From Mycteria americana (taxonomy: Eukaryota; Chordata; Aves; Ciconiiformes; Ciconiidae), in assembly GCF_035582795.1 (NCBI RefSeq), contig NC_134367.1, positions 109,478,062 to 109,542,061 on the forward strand: a DNA stretch of 64,000 bases, in the 5' to 3' direction. This document shows, piece by piece, positions 1 to 13,470 of this stretch. The translations under genes were made by a program, and so were the position numbers. The notes beneath the pieces were generated by a model. That model ran no database searches. It saw only the letters and a list, made by a program, of their open reading frames with translations, and was not told where the DNA came from. Position 1 is the first letter of the stretch, and each line of letters opens with the position of its first letter.

Positions 1-3000
1 AGATGTGGCCTAATGCCGTGTTTGCTAGAGCAACAGCTGCTAAATATTTGATTATCTCAAATGAACACCTCCGAGCAGCTGGGTCTGGCACTGTGCTATG
101 GGCTCAGAAATGCAAAGCATTCACTATGAAAATATTGTTATCAGCTTCTCAGGAATGGCTACGTTCAGTAAACCAGGTGTGAACATCGTTCCCAGCCCTA
201 GTGTTACCGTACCAGCCCAGAGCTCCTGTAGCGGGGAGAGAGGGGAGTGGACTGCCTGGAAGGAAAGGCTACGTGTATCTCTGGGAGGGTGACCATGTTA
301 ATGGAAGAATTAAATTCCCCAAGGTTCAGCAATTGAATTGCATTTGTGAGTAGTAACAGGATTTACCTTTTTCTAGAACATGACAGTTCTGTTCCTCTTT
401 TTACTGTCTTCGTTTTGCATTCACGAGAGTTGTATTGGCTGGAACAGACCAGGACCAGAAGGAAGAAAGTGTTCAAGTTATTTTACTTTAAATTACAGGC
501 TTTCTCTTTGTCTGTCTGCCTTTCCTTAAAGGACAGATACAAGCTGTTTGGTTAGGAGCTGATCTTGCACTGTAAAACCACCCATGGAGGCACTGTTACA
601 GTGTAATGGACTCCCAGCTCTGCTAGCCTCACGAAGGAAAACAAATTTGATTTATGCTTATGTCTCTACATTGCTCTGGCTGATATAATCTAGACTAAAG
701 AGTATATGTAAATATTTTTGTTTTCCCCTTTTAGTTCTCTTGATCACAGTCATTTTATAGAAATTGATTTTTATTTTTTTTGGAAGCCTGTTGGAAAATA
801 TCTTTGTCCCAGGAGCTACAGTGAATCTGCCAGTGTTGCCCGTTTTGGTGACCACTCAACCTCATCTACCACCAAGCTGCTTTTTTGTGGCTGCTTATTG
901 GTTTTCCTGAAGTTTAGGAGCCCAGGGTGACCCTACTGTACGTGTGACAGACAGCAGATCTTCTCAGTAACTCTTTAGATGTTCAGGACACATTAAACTC
1001 GAGGATCACACTCCGACCATTTGCGCATGCACTGTAAATTGGGTTTGGGCCTACTGGGATTGGCAGATCCTGGACAACAAAGCGTATAATGGCACCACAG
1101 GTTTCATTGAGAGAAAATTCTCTTAAGTAATTTAAATCTGTCCTTTTTCATTACTACCTGTTTATTCAAATGTCGTATGTCTGTGGAGAAAAATAAGCCA
1201 ACTCAAGATTTTATGTTTCTACTTTTCAGTTAAGCAAGAGAGCACTTTGAATCCACTTCTGCAAGACCTCCACCACGGTCTCCTCTGCATTGAATAGTTT
1301 AAGTTTTTCTAAGAACTAATGAAAGCTCCAAAAACAGAGAGAGGGGAAAAAAAGATAAAGGTAATTTTCGAAGTAGAAACCTGTATGCAATTTCTGAGTA
1401 GAAGCTTGTATGCAATTTGGGTCAATGCCTGAAAATAACCACAATTCCATTTTCTCTTTCCTTCAAGAGGTCTCCTTCAAAGCATGGTCTGATCTTGCCT
1501 GGCACCCGAGAGCACAGTGCTGTGTGCTTCACGTCCTGTTGGACAACTCTGAAAGATGGCAGTACAGTTGCAATTTCGCAAACTACTTGCAGTCCCTTCT
1601 GGGACCTCTCTACAGGGGGCTGGATAATAGTTGTCTCTGCTTTGAAGCTGACACCATTCGCTGTGCTGCTGCCTTGCATTTATGTAGTAATTTATGGTGG
1701 CGTTCACACTGACTTCTCTAAATTATTACATGAGGTGCAGAATAACAGTAAATCGGCTGTAGGGTCTGGCAATACCTTTTTAGCTGTGTCAGCAAACACT
1801 GCTGAAAACAGGTTTATTGACATAGTGCTAGAGTGACTCTTGAGGAAACATACACGTGCTAAAGTCCATCTTCACTAAATATTCCCATTTTGACAGACAG
1901 CAAACATCCCGTAGCATGGACACAGTTATACCAGCCACAGGTGATCATAAAAGACAGTTCAGTCTAATAAAATAAGCGATACCGGTTTGATATATCTTAT
2001 GCTGATAGGATTGTATCTGCAGCAGTGTAACTCTAAACAATCGCACCTTTTACAGGTACATGAGCTGAGAGAAGTAGTACAGCACTGTTATCAAGAAGTC
2101 TTTGCTAAACAAGATATTGCTGGAAATTTGAGCACTTCCTGAATTTAACCAACTCCTCTAATGAAGTGATTTTACAGAATAGAGAACATGGAAATTGATG
2201 CAATTAACAATTGCATTTTTGGCTATCTGCCCAGGACAAACTGTGAATCAACAGCCAGATTAATTATTTCCCTCCATGTAAATTCAGAGCACCTATGGAT
2301 GCTCTTTTAAAACACCTCCAGAAGGGAGCAGTACCTCTGGGTCAGGGTCTGACCGCAACTAGCACATCTCCCCAAAGGGGACAGAGATGCCACAGCCCTG
2401 CCCCTGAGCTCTCCTGATGTTCCAGACACATCCCGCTCTGTGCTGTGCTACGTACCAGCTTCTTCCCTCCTGTGGCCTTTCCTTTTGGCTTTATTTTCAA
2501 ATGAACTATATCTGCCTTTGGGCCTCCAAGCTGCCCAATGGCACGGGAGATGATAGGCAGAGAGGAGATTTCTTTGCAAAACTGTTGGCTGACCCTCCTG
2601 CCTGTCTCTTGGGAAGAGCAAGGCTATGTGTGCAATTCATGGCACTATTCATGTCACGCCTTCCATTCAGCAAACAGAAGGATAACATACCTTTCAAAAA
2701 CATGTGTTAAACCTGTCCCTCTTCATCTAATTATCAGATGCACTCTTTTCTAATGGAGAGAGTGCAGCTGGTTCCTTTTATGTTCTTGTTTGGGGTTTTT
2801 TTTTTCCTGCTTTGGGTTAAATTGAGAATGAGGTTTCATGAAATGGCTGCTGTCAGAAGGAGCTGCCCTCGTCTGCTCCCAGCCACACACCACACACTCC
2901 TATCAGCATCCTTGTTGCCAGCTGTTATGCTTGCTGGACCTCTTAGCAATGCCCTTCACCTTATCAAGCAGGCGGAAAACTACTCGCTTCCTAGGTGCTG

Positions 3001-3565
3001 GGTTAGTTCTCTGCTGGCTTAGAGAGCTGGCCTGGTTCACTGAGGGGTCAGGAAAGCACTGGCAGCAGCAGGAACGTGCTGCCAGGAGCAGGGAAGGGAG
3101 AATGGGAGCAGGTTGTCCTTTTGAGGGCAGCTTGCAGTTAGAGCCACGAGCTAATGCCAAATAGTGGTGGTCACACTCCACCACGGCTTCCAGCTGCGTT
3201 CTCCTGCCCTTTCCCTTGCACTGAATCTAGTGATGGAGTGGCTTCAGGGTGAGTTGATTCAGCTGGCTGATCTGGCTGAAAACTACTCATTTTTATGGCA
3301 CGGTTAGTTTGCTAACTGCTGTTATCAGCCAGATGAACAGATACGCCCTGTGGCCACACAGCCACTAGATGCTATATAAGTAAAGCAACAGAAACAGGAA
3401 ACGTGGACAGCAACTAGCTTGTAGATCAGCTCAGCTGTAATACCAAACTCTACCCTAAGAAGTAGCTACACCAATCCAGCCACCCCGCTGTTACTGGAAT
3501 AGTCAGATCACTAGATAGTTTGCTTCCCTACCTGTGCTCTTCTGCTCTAATGAACGTATTTTCAG
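1..3565. other. Intergenic or intronic DNA, no gene recognised
   Basis: No reading frame here resembles a protein I know. Overlapping open frames at about 1410-1836 (+) are long for this base composition but lack a convincing splice context. If the exon chain starting at 3566 is real, its upstream exons should lie here or before the window; the best single candidate is a short segment ending at a GTGAGT donor at 3248-3253, just after TTCAGG. No repeat family was identified. Confidence 0.4.
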
Positions 3566-4395
3566 TGCAGGAAGTGTATTTTTATCTCCCTTATTCTGTG
3601 TGAGTAGAATTGCACTCCAGCAGGCAATTTCAACCTCTTCTGATTTGCGGACTGCTAGTGGAGAGGCAGATCCTGCACAGCGGGACTAAATCTATTGACT
3701 TCCATTCCTCCATGGCTTTTGTGGACCTTGGAAGTTGTTCACAGTGGCAACAACTGTAGACTGAAATCTACTGTGCAGCAGAACTGCTGAGAATCACACA
3801 GGTCCCATCAGACTGGCGATAGTGTTTTGACATCATTTTCTTCTCTCATTTTTTTTCTTTGTCATCAAGGATAATCAGAGCAGATTATGGTGTGCGAGGC
3901 TGGTGAACGAAGATGGAAACTTTGAGCTAAAACCTCCTCACTCTGGTTTCCGAATGGACAGCACAAGACAAATTACTGAGACAGGACTTCCCATTCTCTT
4001 TATCTGTGAGTAGGCTGTCCTCAAAGGAGATAAGCAGTAACAACCTTTCTTACAGAAGTCATGCAAGATTCTCTGTTGCAAGGCAGAGTCACAAATGTAA
4101 GCTTGTGTATGGGCTGCACTAGTAACTGTGCCTTTTCTTGGCTTGCAGATGTTCCTCTTGGAGAGCCTGTGGCTCCTCTCCCCATCACTGCAGAAGGCTG
4201 TGTTTTGGTATGATGGGGTTTCAGTGGCAATACTGGCTCATAGTGAAATGCAGCCTCCTTCCTTTTATCCCACCCTCTCTCTCCCTCTTTTTAAACTGGT
4301 TTTATTCCCAGGTCTGGTTCACAGCCCAGCCCCATAAACAATTGAGTCAGTACAATTGTCAGGGCGAAGGCCTGCAAGGAGAGGAGTGTGAATGA
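3566..4395 (+). CDS. Candidate 3' end of an unidentified spliced gene (four exon-like segments)
   Basis: Four segments chain in one open frame: 3566-3599, 3870-4005, 4149-4207 and 4312-4395, the last ending in TGA. Acceptors are TTTTCAG, a T-rich tract ending CATCAAG, TTGGCTTGCAG, and a long pyrimidine tract ending TTCCCAG. Donors are GTGAGT, GTGAGT and GTATGA. The phases agree at every junction, including a codon split T|AT at the second. The joined product is about 103 residues with five or more cysteines; it includes the stretches LVNEDGNFELKPP and VPLGEPVAP and ends in GEECE. I do not recognise the family and assign no function. The upstream part would enter with a codon split after two bases. 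An AATAAA lies at 5949-5954. Such chains can arise by chance over tens of kilobases, so this is a hypothesis. Confidence 0.35.
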
Positions 4396-7300
4396 GGGAG
4401 ATGCCAAAGGGAGTGGCAGGCGGGATCTCCTTCAGCTGCCAAACCCTCATTTTTCATCAAGCCAGAGTTCAAGACTGGCACATTTAGTACATCCGTAATC
4501 TGACCCAGCCCCTTGGCTTAAAATGTCTACAGTTTATTTGCACACCTTCTGGTCAATATCTTGCTGACGCTTGAGAGGAATTGCTGCTGAACAGGTTGTA
4601 TGTTTTTCCTCTTAAATATAGGGAGATGCGAATCCTCTTCCTTTCATGTGCTTTGCTGCAAGATACTGAAATCTTTGAATGAGGAGGGGAATGACATATT
4701 AACATATAATTTAAAGTAGTCATGGAGTCATCCACTGGGGACCTCATCATGTATCTCATACAAAACAGGGTCCGGGATGGCTGACATGTGAGGGAGTTTC
4801 ATCAGGGAAAAACAGGGCAAGAGTTCTCAAAGGAGAAGCTTAACCAAGGTGATTACATCTTACCAGCCAGATTTCTGAACCGTATTCCCAGGAGAGAAGT
4901 ATCTGAATGCCTGATTCAGTGGTGATGTGCTCCTACACACCAGTCCTAAAATAGCAGAGGTTAACAACACTCAAAATGTCAGCACTAGGCCCCTGAGATA
5001 AAATGCTATCATGATGAAAGGAGCAATTCTCTCGCTTCCTTCCATCTGCAGGATCTGTATAAGCTGGCCTCCACTTGAGGAGCCTTACCAGTGCAATTAT
5101 GTGAGTTAAGTGCTGGGTCTTTTGCTGATATAGTTATGCTAGTAAAAGCCCTCGTTTAGATGTAGCTATACAGAGATAGGCAGGAAGAGTGTGTCTTTAA
5201 CATCACTGAGATACAGCAAAAAACCAAATCTCCAGTATAGACAAGCCCTTAGGCTCACAAATATGTGCATGTTATATCTCCTTTTGTGTCTTGCTTTTAT
5301 TACAGGCCTCCATAGAGGGCCCATCCTTGTAATTGTTGAGTAGCCTTTATATAATAGCAAAACAACAATATTTTCCAGCTAGAGAACAGGCTCTGATATT
5401 CACAACAGCAACTGACATTTCTTTCCAGATCAAAACCTGGGGAAGGAAATTCCTTGCCAGATGGAGTCCCAAACATCACTAGTAGTGTGCCCAGCGCCTC
5501 CCAGTAACCTGTTAGCCACAACAGACAGACGGGTCTTGCTAATCTTCTCTATTCAAAAAGAGGGCAGTAGCAATCTTTGATGGTTGAACCTTAACGCTGT
5601 GGTGCAAAATGCCGCATTCAGGTCAGTGGGTATTCGTTCTAACCCCCTCACTACATTTTGTGTGCAAAATGTAATTATCTCACTGTTGATCACTTTAACA
5701 GAATATTCCAGTCCCCAGGCTTTAGTGGTCATGTCAGAAAGGGGCTGGTCCTCATTAAGACTCCCAAATCCCACAAAAATAAGTATCCCACAAGAGTATC
5801 CAATAGACTGGTTTGATGAAAATAATACTTATTTAGAGGCAAGTAATTTAATGCACTACAAAATAGCTAATAATTTTGATCTTTTTAACAGTCACCTAGG
5901 AGTCAGGAGAAAAATCCTTCAGGAGGACTGCAAAGTCCTGAAGATCCAAATAAAATTTCTCTAACCACAAGTGAAAGAAATGAGATGTCAGCTTTAGCAT
6001 CACATTCATTGCAAAAGGATCCAAGTTTTCAATTAATTTTCGTTTTTGAAAGAGCTTGTTTTCCTCAACTTGTAAAATATATTAGAGGGAAAACATCTGT
6101 TTTGAAAGAAAAGTTCTTTTTTTTTCCCCAGTGACACATTGCAAGATCTTGCCTTCTAATGCCTTCCAGGAGTTAGTTTGATGATTCCTTCTGACACCCT
6201 AAAGCTCCAAGATTCTACAAAGAGGTAGTGAAAGGATTAAATAAATTACTTGGTCACTGTGGAAAATCATAGAGAGGGAGGCAGAACACCAGGATCCTGA
6301 GGTTTCTATGGCTATTGTATGAGACAGACAGCTTCATCTTGTCACCCGTGTAGGATTGCAGTACTATTTTCTTTTCTTCTTTGAACAAATGGGCTCATGG
6401 CCAATGATTTACCAGTCTCACTTCTAGAAGTGTGGAAGCCACTTAGTTGTCGCAAAGCCTCAGACAAAGGTAGACAAAAGCTTTGCAAAAAAGTCTCAGC
6501 CATCCCTATTTAGAATGGAGGCTGCTCAATATCTAAAGAACTGAGTTCTTAGTTATCAAGGGATATAGTAAAGTCTTAAATAATCTGCAGACTATTAGAG
6601 GACAAATAAAGGCTCTGTCTGGGAAGTTACTGAATGTTCGAGGATTTCCAGTATCCTGTTTCCTAGGTGCCATTAAAAACCCACAACCTTAAATTCTGCA
6701 GCAACTCAGCTCCCCCTGTGATACCATTATGGCTGGACACAAAAAATGTTCCACGTTGTACCTAACAGCATATTGCTACATGCTGTAGCATGTAAATTCA
6801 TCTCTGTCTGTTGACACAAGTCACCCTTCTTCAGCATCACTTTATTTAAACAACCGTACAGTGTGTGTTTGCATGTGTATTTGTAGATAGAAGAAACTCG
6901 CTCCCCCAGTCAGCTCCTCGTCCTGCTAATGCTGCTCGTGCCCGCAGCACAGTCAACAGCTGAGCGCCCTGGCAAAGTGGGGGAGCCCGAGGGGTTTCCA
7001 GAGAGCCGGCAGGGAAGGATGGGCCTGCACCTGCAGCACCGTGCCTGGGCACCAAGGCTGCTCCCTGGCTCCCTCCCAAGCTTCTCGTGTGACTGGAGGC
7101 CGCTTGCTTTCCTTTTTGGTTGCCTCCGATGTCCTCACGGATGAAACATCCCTGCTTGGGAGCTGGGTGCAGCCAGCACTCAGAGACACGGCCAAGCCTG
7201 TCCTGCGGTGTGCGTGTTTCCATCCCAGCGGCTTTGTCTGATGCCAAATTGTTCCTCACATTGCCCAACTGTCCTGTCACCTTTGGTAACAGCCATGTTT

Positions 7301-7834
7301 GGCAGCCGACCATTTCCTCGCAGACTGGTGAGCTCACTGCCGCTTCAAACCTATGTCAGAGAAGTTTACACATCACATAGGAACAGGATGTTCTTCACCC
7401 ACGCTAAAAAGGCCCTATCTGCACTACAAAACAAACAAAATGAGCCTGCCTACAACACTGCCGCCACTTTGCACTGCTGAGTCTTGTCGAGGATGCAGAA
7501 GGGACCTGGAGCTCGGGCTGATCTGCTTGGCTCTGCGAGGCAGCAGGGTGCTGTCCTTCAGCCTGGCTGGTCCCCACAATGGACCCTGCCGAGTCAGGGC
7601 TCAGCCCAGCAGGACTTCAAGCAACCACGATGGCAAACTGGGCACTCGTGCAATTTTTTCTGAAACTTTTCCTTGGCCTTTTTATGTAGCTGGTGCTTCT
7701 TGGACTCATACTGTTCGAGCTGTCTCATTTGGTTGGAGAAAATTGAATTGGACGGTGGTAGCGTCAGCTCAGCAGACAGCAGGCCCAGTGACGAAAGGGA
7801 AGGGAAGGGAAGGGGGAAAGCAGAGCCAGGCTCC
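4396..7834. other. Intergenic DNA, nothing recognised
   Basis: No coding exon, RNA gene or repeat family is recognisable. If the preceding exon chain is real, the first part could be its 3' UTR. The 6.9-7.7 kb part is more GC-rich and has long open frames on both strands, which fits base composition better than coding. Confidence 0.4.
7791..7820 (+). repeat. Short purine tandem repeat (AGGGA)n
   Basis: A run of GGGAA/AGGGA units about 25 bases long sits just before a MIR-like fragment. It is a simple low-complexity tract. Confidence 0.7.
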
Positions 7835-7910
7835 CCTTCTTGCTCTGCTACTCACTGGCTTTCGCATAACTGTGGGCAGGTCGCTCAACCTCCCCATGTT
7901 TCAGTAAAAC
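7835..7910 (+). repeat. MIR-like SINE fragment
   Basis: The segment reads like the core of the tRNA-derived MIR element: a GCTCTGCTACTCACTGGCT stretch, then GTGGGCAGGTCGCTCAACCT, then CATGTTTCAGTAAAAC. This is the order seen in MIR (tests for place, transit and 'TTGGGCAAGT', then 'CTCAGTTTCC' and 'TGTAAAA'). It is strongly diverged, as expected of an old amniote copy. The family call is from memory of the consensus. Confidence 0.5.
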
Positions 7911-10900
7911 AGAGACACATCCCTGGAAAATGTGTCAAGGCCCTCAACAGAAGGAAGTCCACAGAGTGAAATGCAGGGATTACTCCTAAATGTTCATTGT
8001 TCAGATTTTAGAAAAGAATCAGCCTTATTACAGCATCCACAGTTTCAGTGTGGTCCTTAACAGAGACCCAGCTGAGACCCCATCTCCAGTACTGTGATGG
8101 TGTGTCGTCCTAGCACAATTCCACAGTCATTCACTTCTCTCTGTTCACTCTAGATTAATAAACCATGTTTTCTTAAAAAGTCCTGCTTTTATGCAAAATT
8201 TTGGCCTAGTTAGTGTGTTTTCAAATACATGTGGCTGCATCCAGTTAAGAACAAAACCAGGTTTTATATGTTGGGTAATATATTGCTGGACATGTCCCAT
8301 GCAGAAAAAGCAAGCTCAGTTTATAACTGTATGTGAACAACACCCAGCAAAAGTGCCCAAAGGAAAGGTTTGCTGCTCTGTTGTCACTATGTAAGGATCG
8401 CTAATAGCACATAGTCAAGTGCTACGTAAAAGTCAGGCTACATTGCAAAGCTGGATAAAATTGCCTTTCTGTTAACAAACAGTGTAAAATTACCCAGTTT
8501 GGCTAACCTTGAATTCCTCCTGGTTTCTGGGGAATTGATGTCCCAAATTCCTTGAACTATATAATAAGATGATTGCTATAATATTTTATTTTGGTTGTGT
8601 GCACATGAAATAGGGCAGACTGGTAATACACCAGAGACTCTGTAGAGCAGCAGCTGTTACACTTTCAAAGAGCATTACTGAGCTTTTTATAGTTGGCTGC
8701 AGTTGACATCACAGCTAAATAGAGTCTCGCTCTAAAATATATTCCACCCAGCCTATGCAACCTTAAAGCCATGCATTGCTGGCAGGAGAGAGGGTTACAG
8801 GAAGCAATGCATTGCCAGCACGGAAGTAAAGGCACAGGGATATGTTTTCTTCTTTCTTCTGCATCCATTAGAAATGCTCTTGAAAGACTTCTTCAGGAAG
8901 AGCAGCTGCCTCTGGAGAAGAACGACAGGGTGAAACCTCTCATCTCGGGACCCAGCATTCAAATCTGGCCCAGGCAGGCAGCGACCGACAGCTCTAGTGA
9001 CCTAGCGAGTAGGTAGCTCTCTTAGTGCCTCACAGATGACTGTCCAGACCAAAGGAGGCTACAATCACAGCTGCTGCTTTTAAACTCTTACCACTGGTGC
9101 CACCGTCATGCTGGTAGAAGCTGGGTAAAAGCAGCTGTGCAGTTAAAAACATTGGTGAGGAGCATCACACACCCAAGCCCCTTTATGGACCAGACCAGCA
9201 GCTTCCAGAGCTTTCGGGAGAGTGCTTTCCATCACACTCACTATTAAGAAAATAACGAAGCTGGGCTTGGGGGAAGCTTATCTGATACTTGAGGGTATTG
9301 GGGATAATGATCCCCGAGGGTGACATCTGCTGCAGCGCAGACCTCCTGAATGAAACCTCTGCATTGCTTTGAATCCTCGCAGCCTGGCACACCGCTGCCC
9401 TGAGGACCTTCTGCAGTAGCATGAGGGGGTCGCAGTTTGGGAACAAGTCCCATAAAGCTGAAGATGGGGACTCACCACACTGATTCAGAGCAACTCCTGC
9501 CTGTACTCTGCAATCTCTGTAGCTAACACAAAGGGATTAGGGACTAAGGGAAGAGTTTGGGCCAGGATGGCCCTTTCACACTGCAATGCTCCATGAACTC
9601 ACGTGGGCTACTATAGCATGTAAAAAGCCACGTACTTCCCCTGCCTGCTAGAGAGATATGGGATGAGATACATGATGTGCTTCCTCCCTATGCCTGCCTG
9701 GCACTTCTGTCCAGCTAGCAATGATGCCAGCCCGTGGAGCTGAAATCACACATACTAATCAAGTATTTTTCCCCAAAGTATCCAAAATTGTTACCTGGGT
9801 TCCTTCCAGGCTCCCTTTCCTCTTTCCATCATCACATCTGTTGACTGATAACAGACATGATGATACAAGAATAGGAGCGGCTGCTGTGACTTCTTTATGT
9901 AACTGATTCTCTTCCACATGGGATATTCAGAAGACACTTTTGGTTCACTTTGTTTCAAGGGTGCTGCTCAGGGGACTGCCCGCATGATAGAAGACATGCA
10001 TACAATAAAATAGTGGAGGCTGAAATGCTGCCGAATAAAAGTTTAGTGGAGCGGTTTCACCAGTGCTGACTTTATGAGCTCTAAGCCCCCAAAACTTCTA
10101 AATCCACCCTGTGTTTGTGTGCGTCTGAATATCTGTACTACTATACTGCTGGACATACTCCATGTGAATGGCCTGGGGTTCCTGAGGTACCTTTCACAGC
10201 TTAGCACACACTGCACCTCCCCTCAAGAGTCTGTGACCGAAGACCATTTGGTTTTCAGCTATGGTTTCTTCTGAGATCCTAAAAGACCTCACAGAAAAAT
10301 GTCGATGTCTTACTCTTTCCCTGACCTGCTCTGTTTCATCTTGCAGGGACCCACTGTCCTGACAAGAAGTCCATTTAAAAGGCAAGGCCGGGGACATCCA
10401 GCCTACCTTCACCAGGAAAGGCTGTGAAATGCGAGGAGACGGTGCATCACCACAGTCTGAGAGCCTTCCCTGGGCGTTGGTTAGATGGCATGCCAAAAAT
10501 GTCACGGGTAAGAGTTACTGGTACAGCCCCTTTCACAATCTGCCGCTGTTCACTGTCTTAAGGGTATGATGGCACAATTTGACCTTAAAACTGCATGGAC
10601 ACAAGGCTCCTCTATGCTGGAAAATGCATCATCCTCGTAGCCAAGTGCATCGGCACGTACCCAGCGCAGCAGCCAGGAATGATCAGCACTGCCTTCCCCT
10701 GTCCAAAATGTCAAATGAATTTCTGCTTAAACATGTGACACCGGCAACCACAGAAGTCGTCTCCAGCCTCACCCCAAGGTTGTTGCTGCCCTCTTTATGC
10801 TGTGCTCCCACCTGGCATTACACGAGGGGACCAGCAGAGAGTATCACACCAGCTCCTCACCGAGGCACACGTAGCCCATGTACTTCGTGGAGGGCAACTG

Positions 10901-12929
10901 AGAGCAGTGCCCTCCAGCATCCCCACAACGTTACCAGTGCTGCCCTCTGCTCTTCTGTGCTCTAATAAAAACACAGTTCTAACAGCAAAATCTCTATTTT
11001 AACAAGCACTGCTTACTTTCTTCAGGAAGGAAGTGGAAAATAACACCTTGCTATATAGCAACAGCCACACTAGGAGTATTTTGCTAAGGTAGTCCACCAA
11101 TAAATAGGTTTAATGGAGGCATTTCCTCACCAAAAAAGTGCCAGCCAAAGCAGGTACATCCCTTGCTTATTTCTGCTGAGCCTACCTGAGACACTGCTGG
11201 CAAAGATATTTTCCACTTAGCTTTTCCCTTCCTATTCATACCATGCTCAATGGTCAATTCCCAAATGGCCCAAACTTCACCCAGCAAAAAAAATGGCAAT
11301 TATCTAAACTGTGGCTATTCTGCAAGCGCTCCAAAGAGCACTTCATGACTCCCTTTTTTCACGATTCATGATTTCTACATGCGGAAAACCAGCAACCCGG
11401 ACCCACAGATACAGAGAGGATTTCACAGGAGTGGCTCTCCTTTTGTTGTGAAGAAAAAGTGAATAAGTCTTTTCTGCTGTGTGATGTGGTCTACAGTTTC
11501 TGCATCTGCTGAAAACACTGGCAGGAGTTTGAGAACTGACCCTGGGAAACGTGGACAGAGAAAAGAGGTCAGGCAGACCTGCAATGACCCGGTCTTCTGC
11601 AGCTCTTCGTGCATATGCATTTTACATGGTCCTAAGTAAAATGTCCATCTGGAACCAGCTTTTCCACTTTGGTTAGCCAAAGGAATCTGGTGAAGCTGCA
11701 TTGCTGCAAGATTAGATAAAGGCCTGGAAACCAGGACGCAAGCACCGATCCTGCTCTGGAACAGGGATCTTCTAGGAACAACCCTCTGTGTCTCTGCCAG
11801 CATGCCATGTGCCTTCCCTTCAGCAACAGAGCCACAGGCAAGTTACAGTGGCATTTGATGTACACATTTGGACAGCCCAGACTTGGCTATACACTATTAA
11901 TGGCAACCTGCTGCTGTGGCAAGCTGAAATGCAAAGACTTGTTTGAGATGAAGGAGGTCAGTGCTCACGCACATTCTGGACACTTTGTTAGGATGAGGAG
12001 AGAGCTCAACATACAGCAGTTTGCTTGTGTGGGCACCTGTCTGGCTCTTTGCATCTCACAACTAGAAATTATCCTGGTCCCTCAAGCAGGAGCCTGCTCC
12101 ATGCAGCCAGTGGAAAGATCACCATTTGTCTGAAGGATGCAAAATCAAGCTCTTCGGGCAGGGGATCAGTCTTCAGTCTGTCAGGATTTTCAGTGTCAGC
12201 AGGTTCCCTGTTTCTCCTGGACTGCTCTGTACATGCCAGGACTCCTCCTGCCTTATCTGATAAGAAAAACAAAACACGGAGGAAGGACAGTTCAACCAAG
12301 AGAGACTAATCAAAGGAAACTCCTTATCTTCTCATTTCTGCTCTTTGAAGACCCCAACTTTTTCTATCCTGGCAAGATTTGAGAGAAATACAGCCTTTTT
12401 GAAATGCTAGAAAACCATGAATGCTGCTATGCTGGCACTGACCAAGACACACATGATGTAAAACACCCAGGTGATGCTGTGATTGACGTGATATTGTGCC
12501 CAGCTTTGCAATTTCCAGGCACCGTCATAAAGACTTTGTCTACAGTCATGCTTCAGGCATTGACAGTGAGCCCGAGGGTGGTGACAAAACAGGATAGCAG
12601 CTGTGGAACTGCAAATCAGAAACCTACACTACAACGCTGCTGCACCCTTTCCTGATCACTCAGCCTTGCAGCAAACTCTCGTCACTCCTTTATACCTTCT
12701 CCTACCTCAAAGACCTTAAGACAGCCGCCCAAATATGAAGACACGACAGCAAAAGAGGAAAACCGTGGTCTCGTAAGGATATGGGGGATGGCTAAGATGG
12801 CAGTAGAGAGCTGCTGCGATCACTGCCGCCTGGAGTCACTCTCGATCTGGGATCGCAGTTGGCTCATTTGGAGTAATAATGTATTTGCTCTTTGGCATGC
12901 GTCCAGCGGCACGGAGAAACTTCCAGGGG
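7911..12929. other. Intergenic DNA, no gene recognised
   Basis: There are no exons I can defend. One small inverted repeat (8771-8820) and several chance open frames are present. Nothing matches the genes I would expect next to MIXL1, such as ACBD3. Confidence 0.4.
8771..8820. repeat. Imperfect inverted repeat
   Basis: ATGCATTGCT at 8771-8780 is matched by its reverse complement AGCAATGCAT at 8803-8812. TGCTGGCA at 8777-8784 is matched by TGCCAGCA at 8813-8820. The two pairings overlap and cannot all form at once. No function is assigned. Confidence 0.6.
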
Positions 12930-13470
12930 GCGGGGAAGAAAAGCTGTCAAGGAGAAAATTCTTAAAACCCCCAAGTAATATGTCTAAGACAAGCTTGGTC
13001 AAATGCAAAAGAGAGGGGAAAGAATCGAGGGGACTAAAAGATAACGGAGAAAGAGATAAAAGTACCAATAAAAGGAAAGAGAGGAAGACCTTTAGACAAC
13101 AAAGGAGAGGATTAGACTAAGGAGGTGACAAAGGTGCGCCCTTGACAAACGGGGCCAAAGTCAAATAGAAGAATAACCCTGCTAGAAATAAAAGCAGAGG
13201 AGCTGAGCTTGAATAATGGGGCAAGAAAAACAGCTGTCATATAAAATGGGGACAAGGGAACAAGAGGCATTTTGAAGGTCTGGTGCAAGAGCTGCCTGAG
13301 CAGGGCAGTGGGGGGGCACTGGTCCCAGGGGGAGAGCAGGGACATGCCCTAGAGAGCGTGCTTGCAGAGAGGAGTGAGGCAACACGCGGGATGGCATCAG
13401 ATGGTTTATCAGGGAGGGTTGAGGCAGGAGGACGGGATAGTGGGGGAGGAAGACACAGATACTTTTCTAT
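12930..13470 (+). other. Purine-rich block on the + strand
   Basis: For about 500 bases the + strand is strongly enriched in A and G, with runs such as GGGGAAGAAAAG and AGAGAGGGGAAAG. It holds two AGATAA motifs near 13,040-13,060 and a G-rich stretch at 13,308-13,338. No coding exon is supported. Confidence 0.5.

Noticed and set aside
7353-7907. 184-codon open frame on the + strand
   Set aside because: It runs into a simple repeat and a MIR-like SINE fragment and has no recognisable protein sequence.
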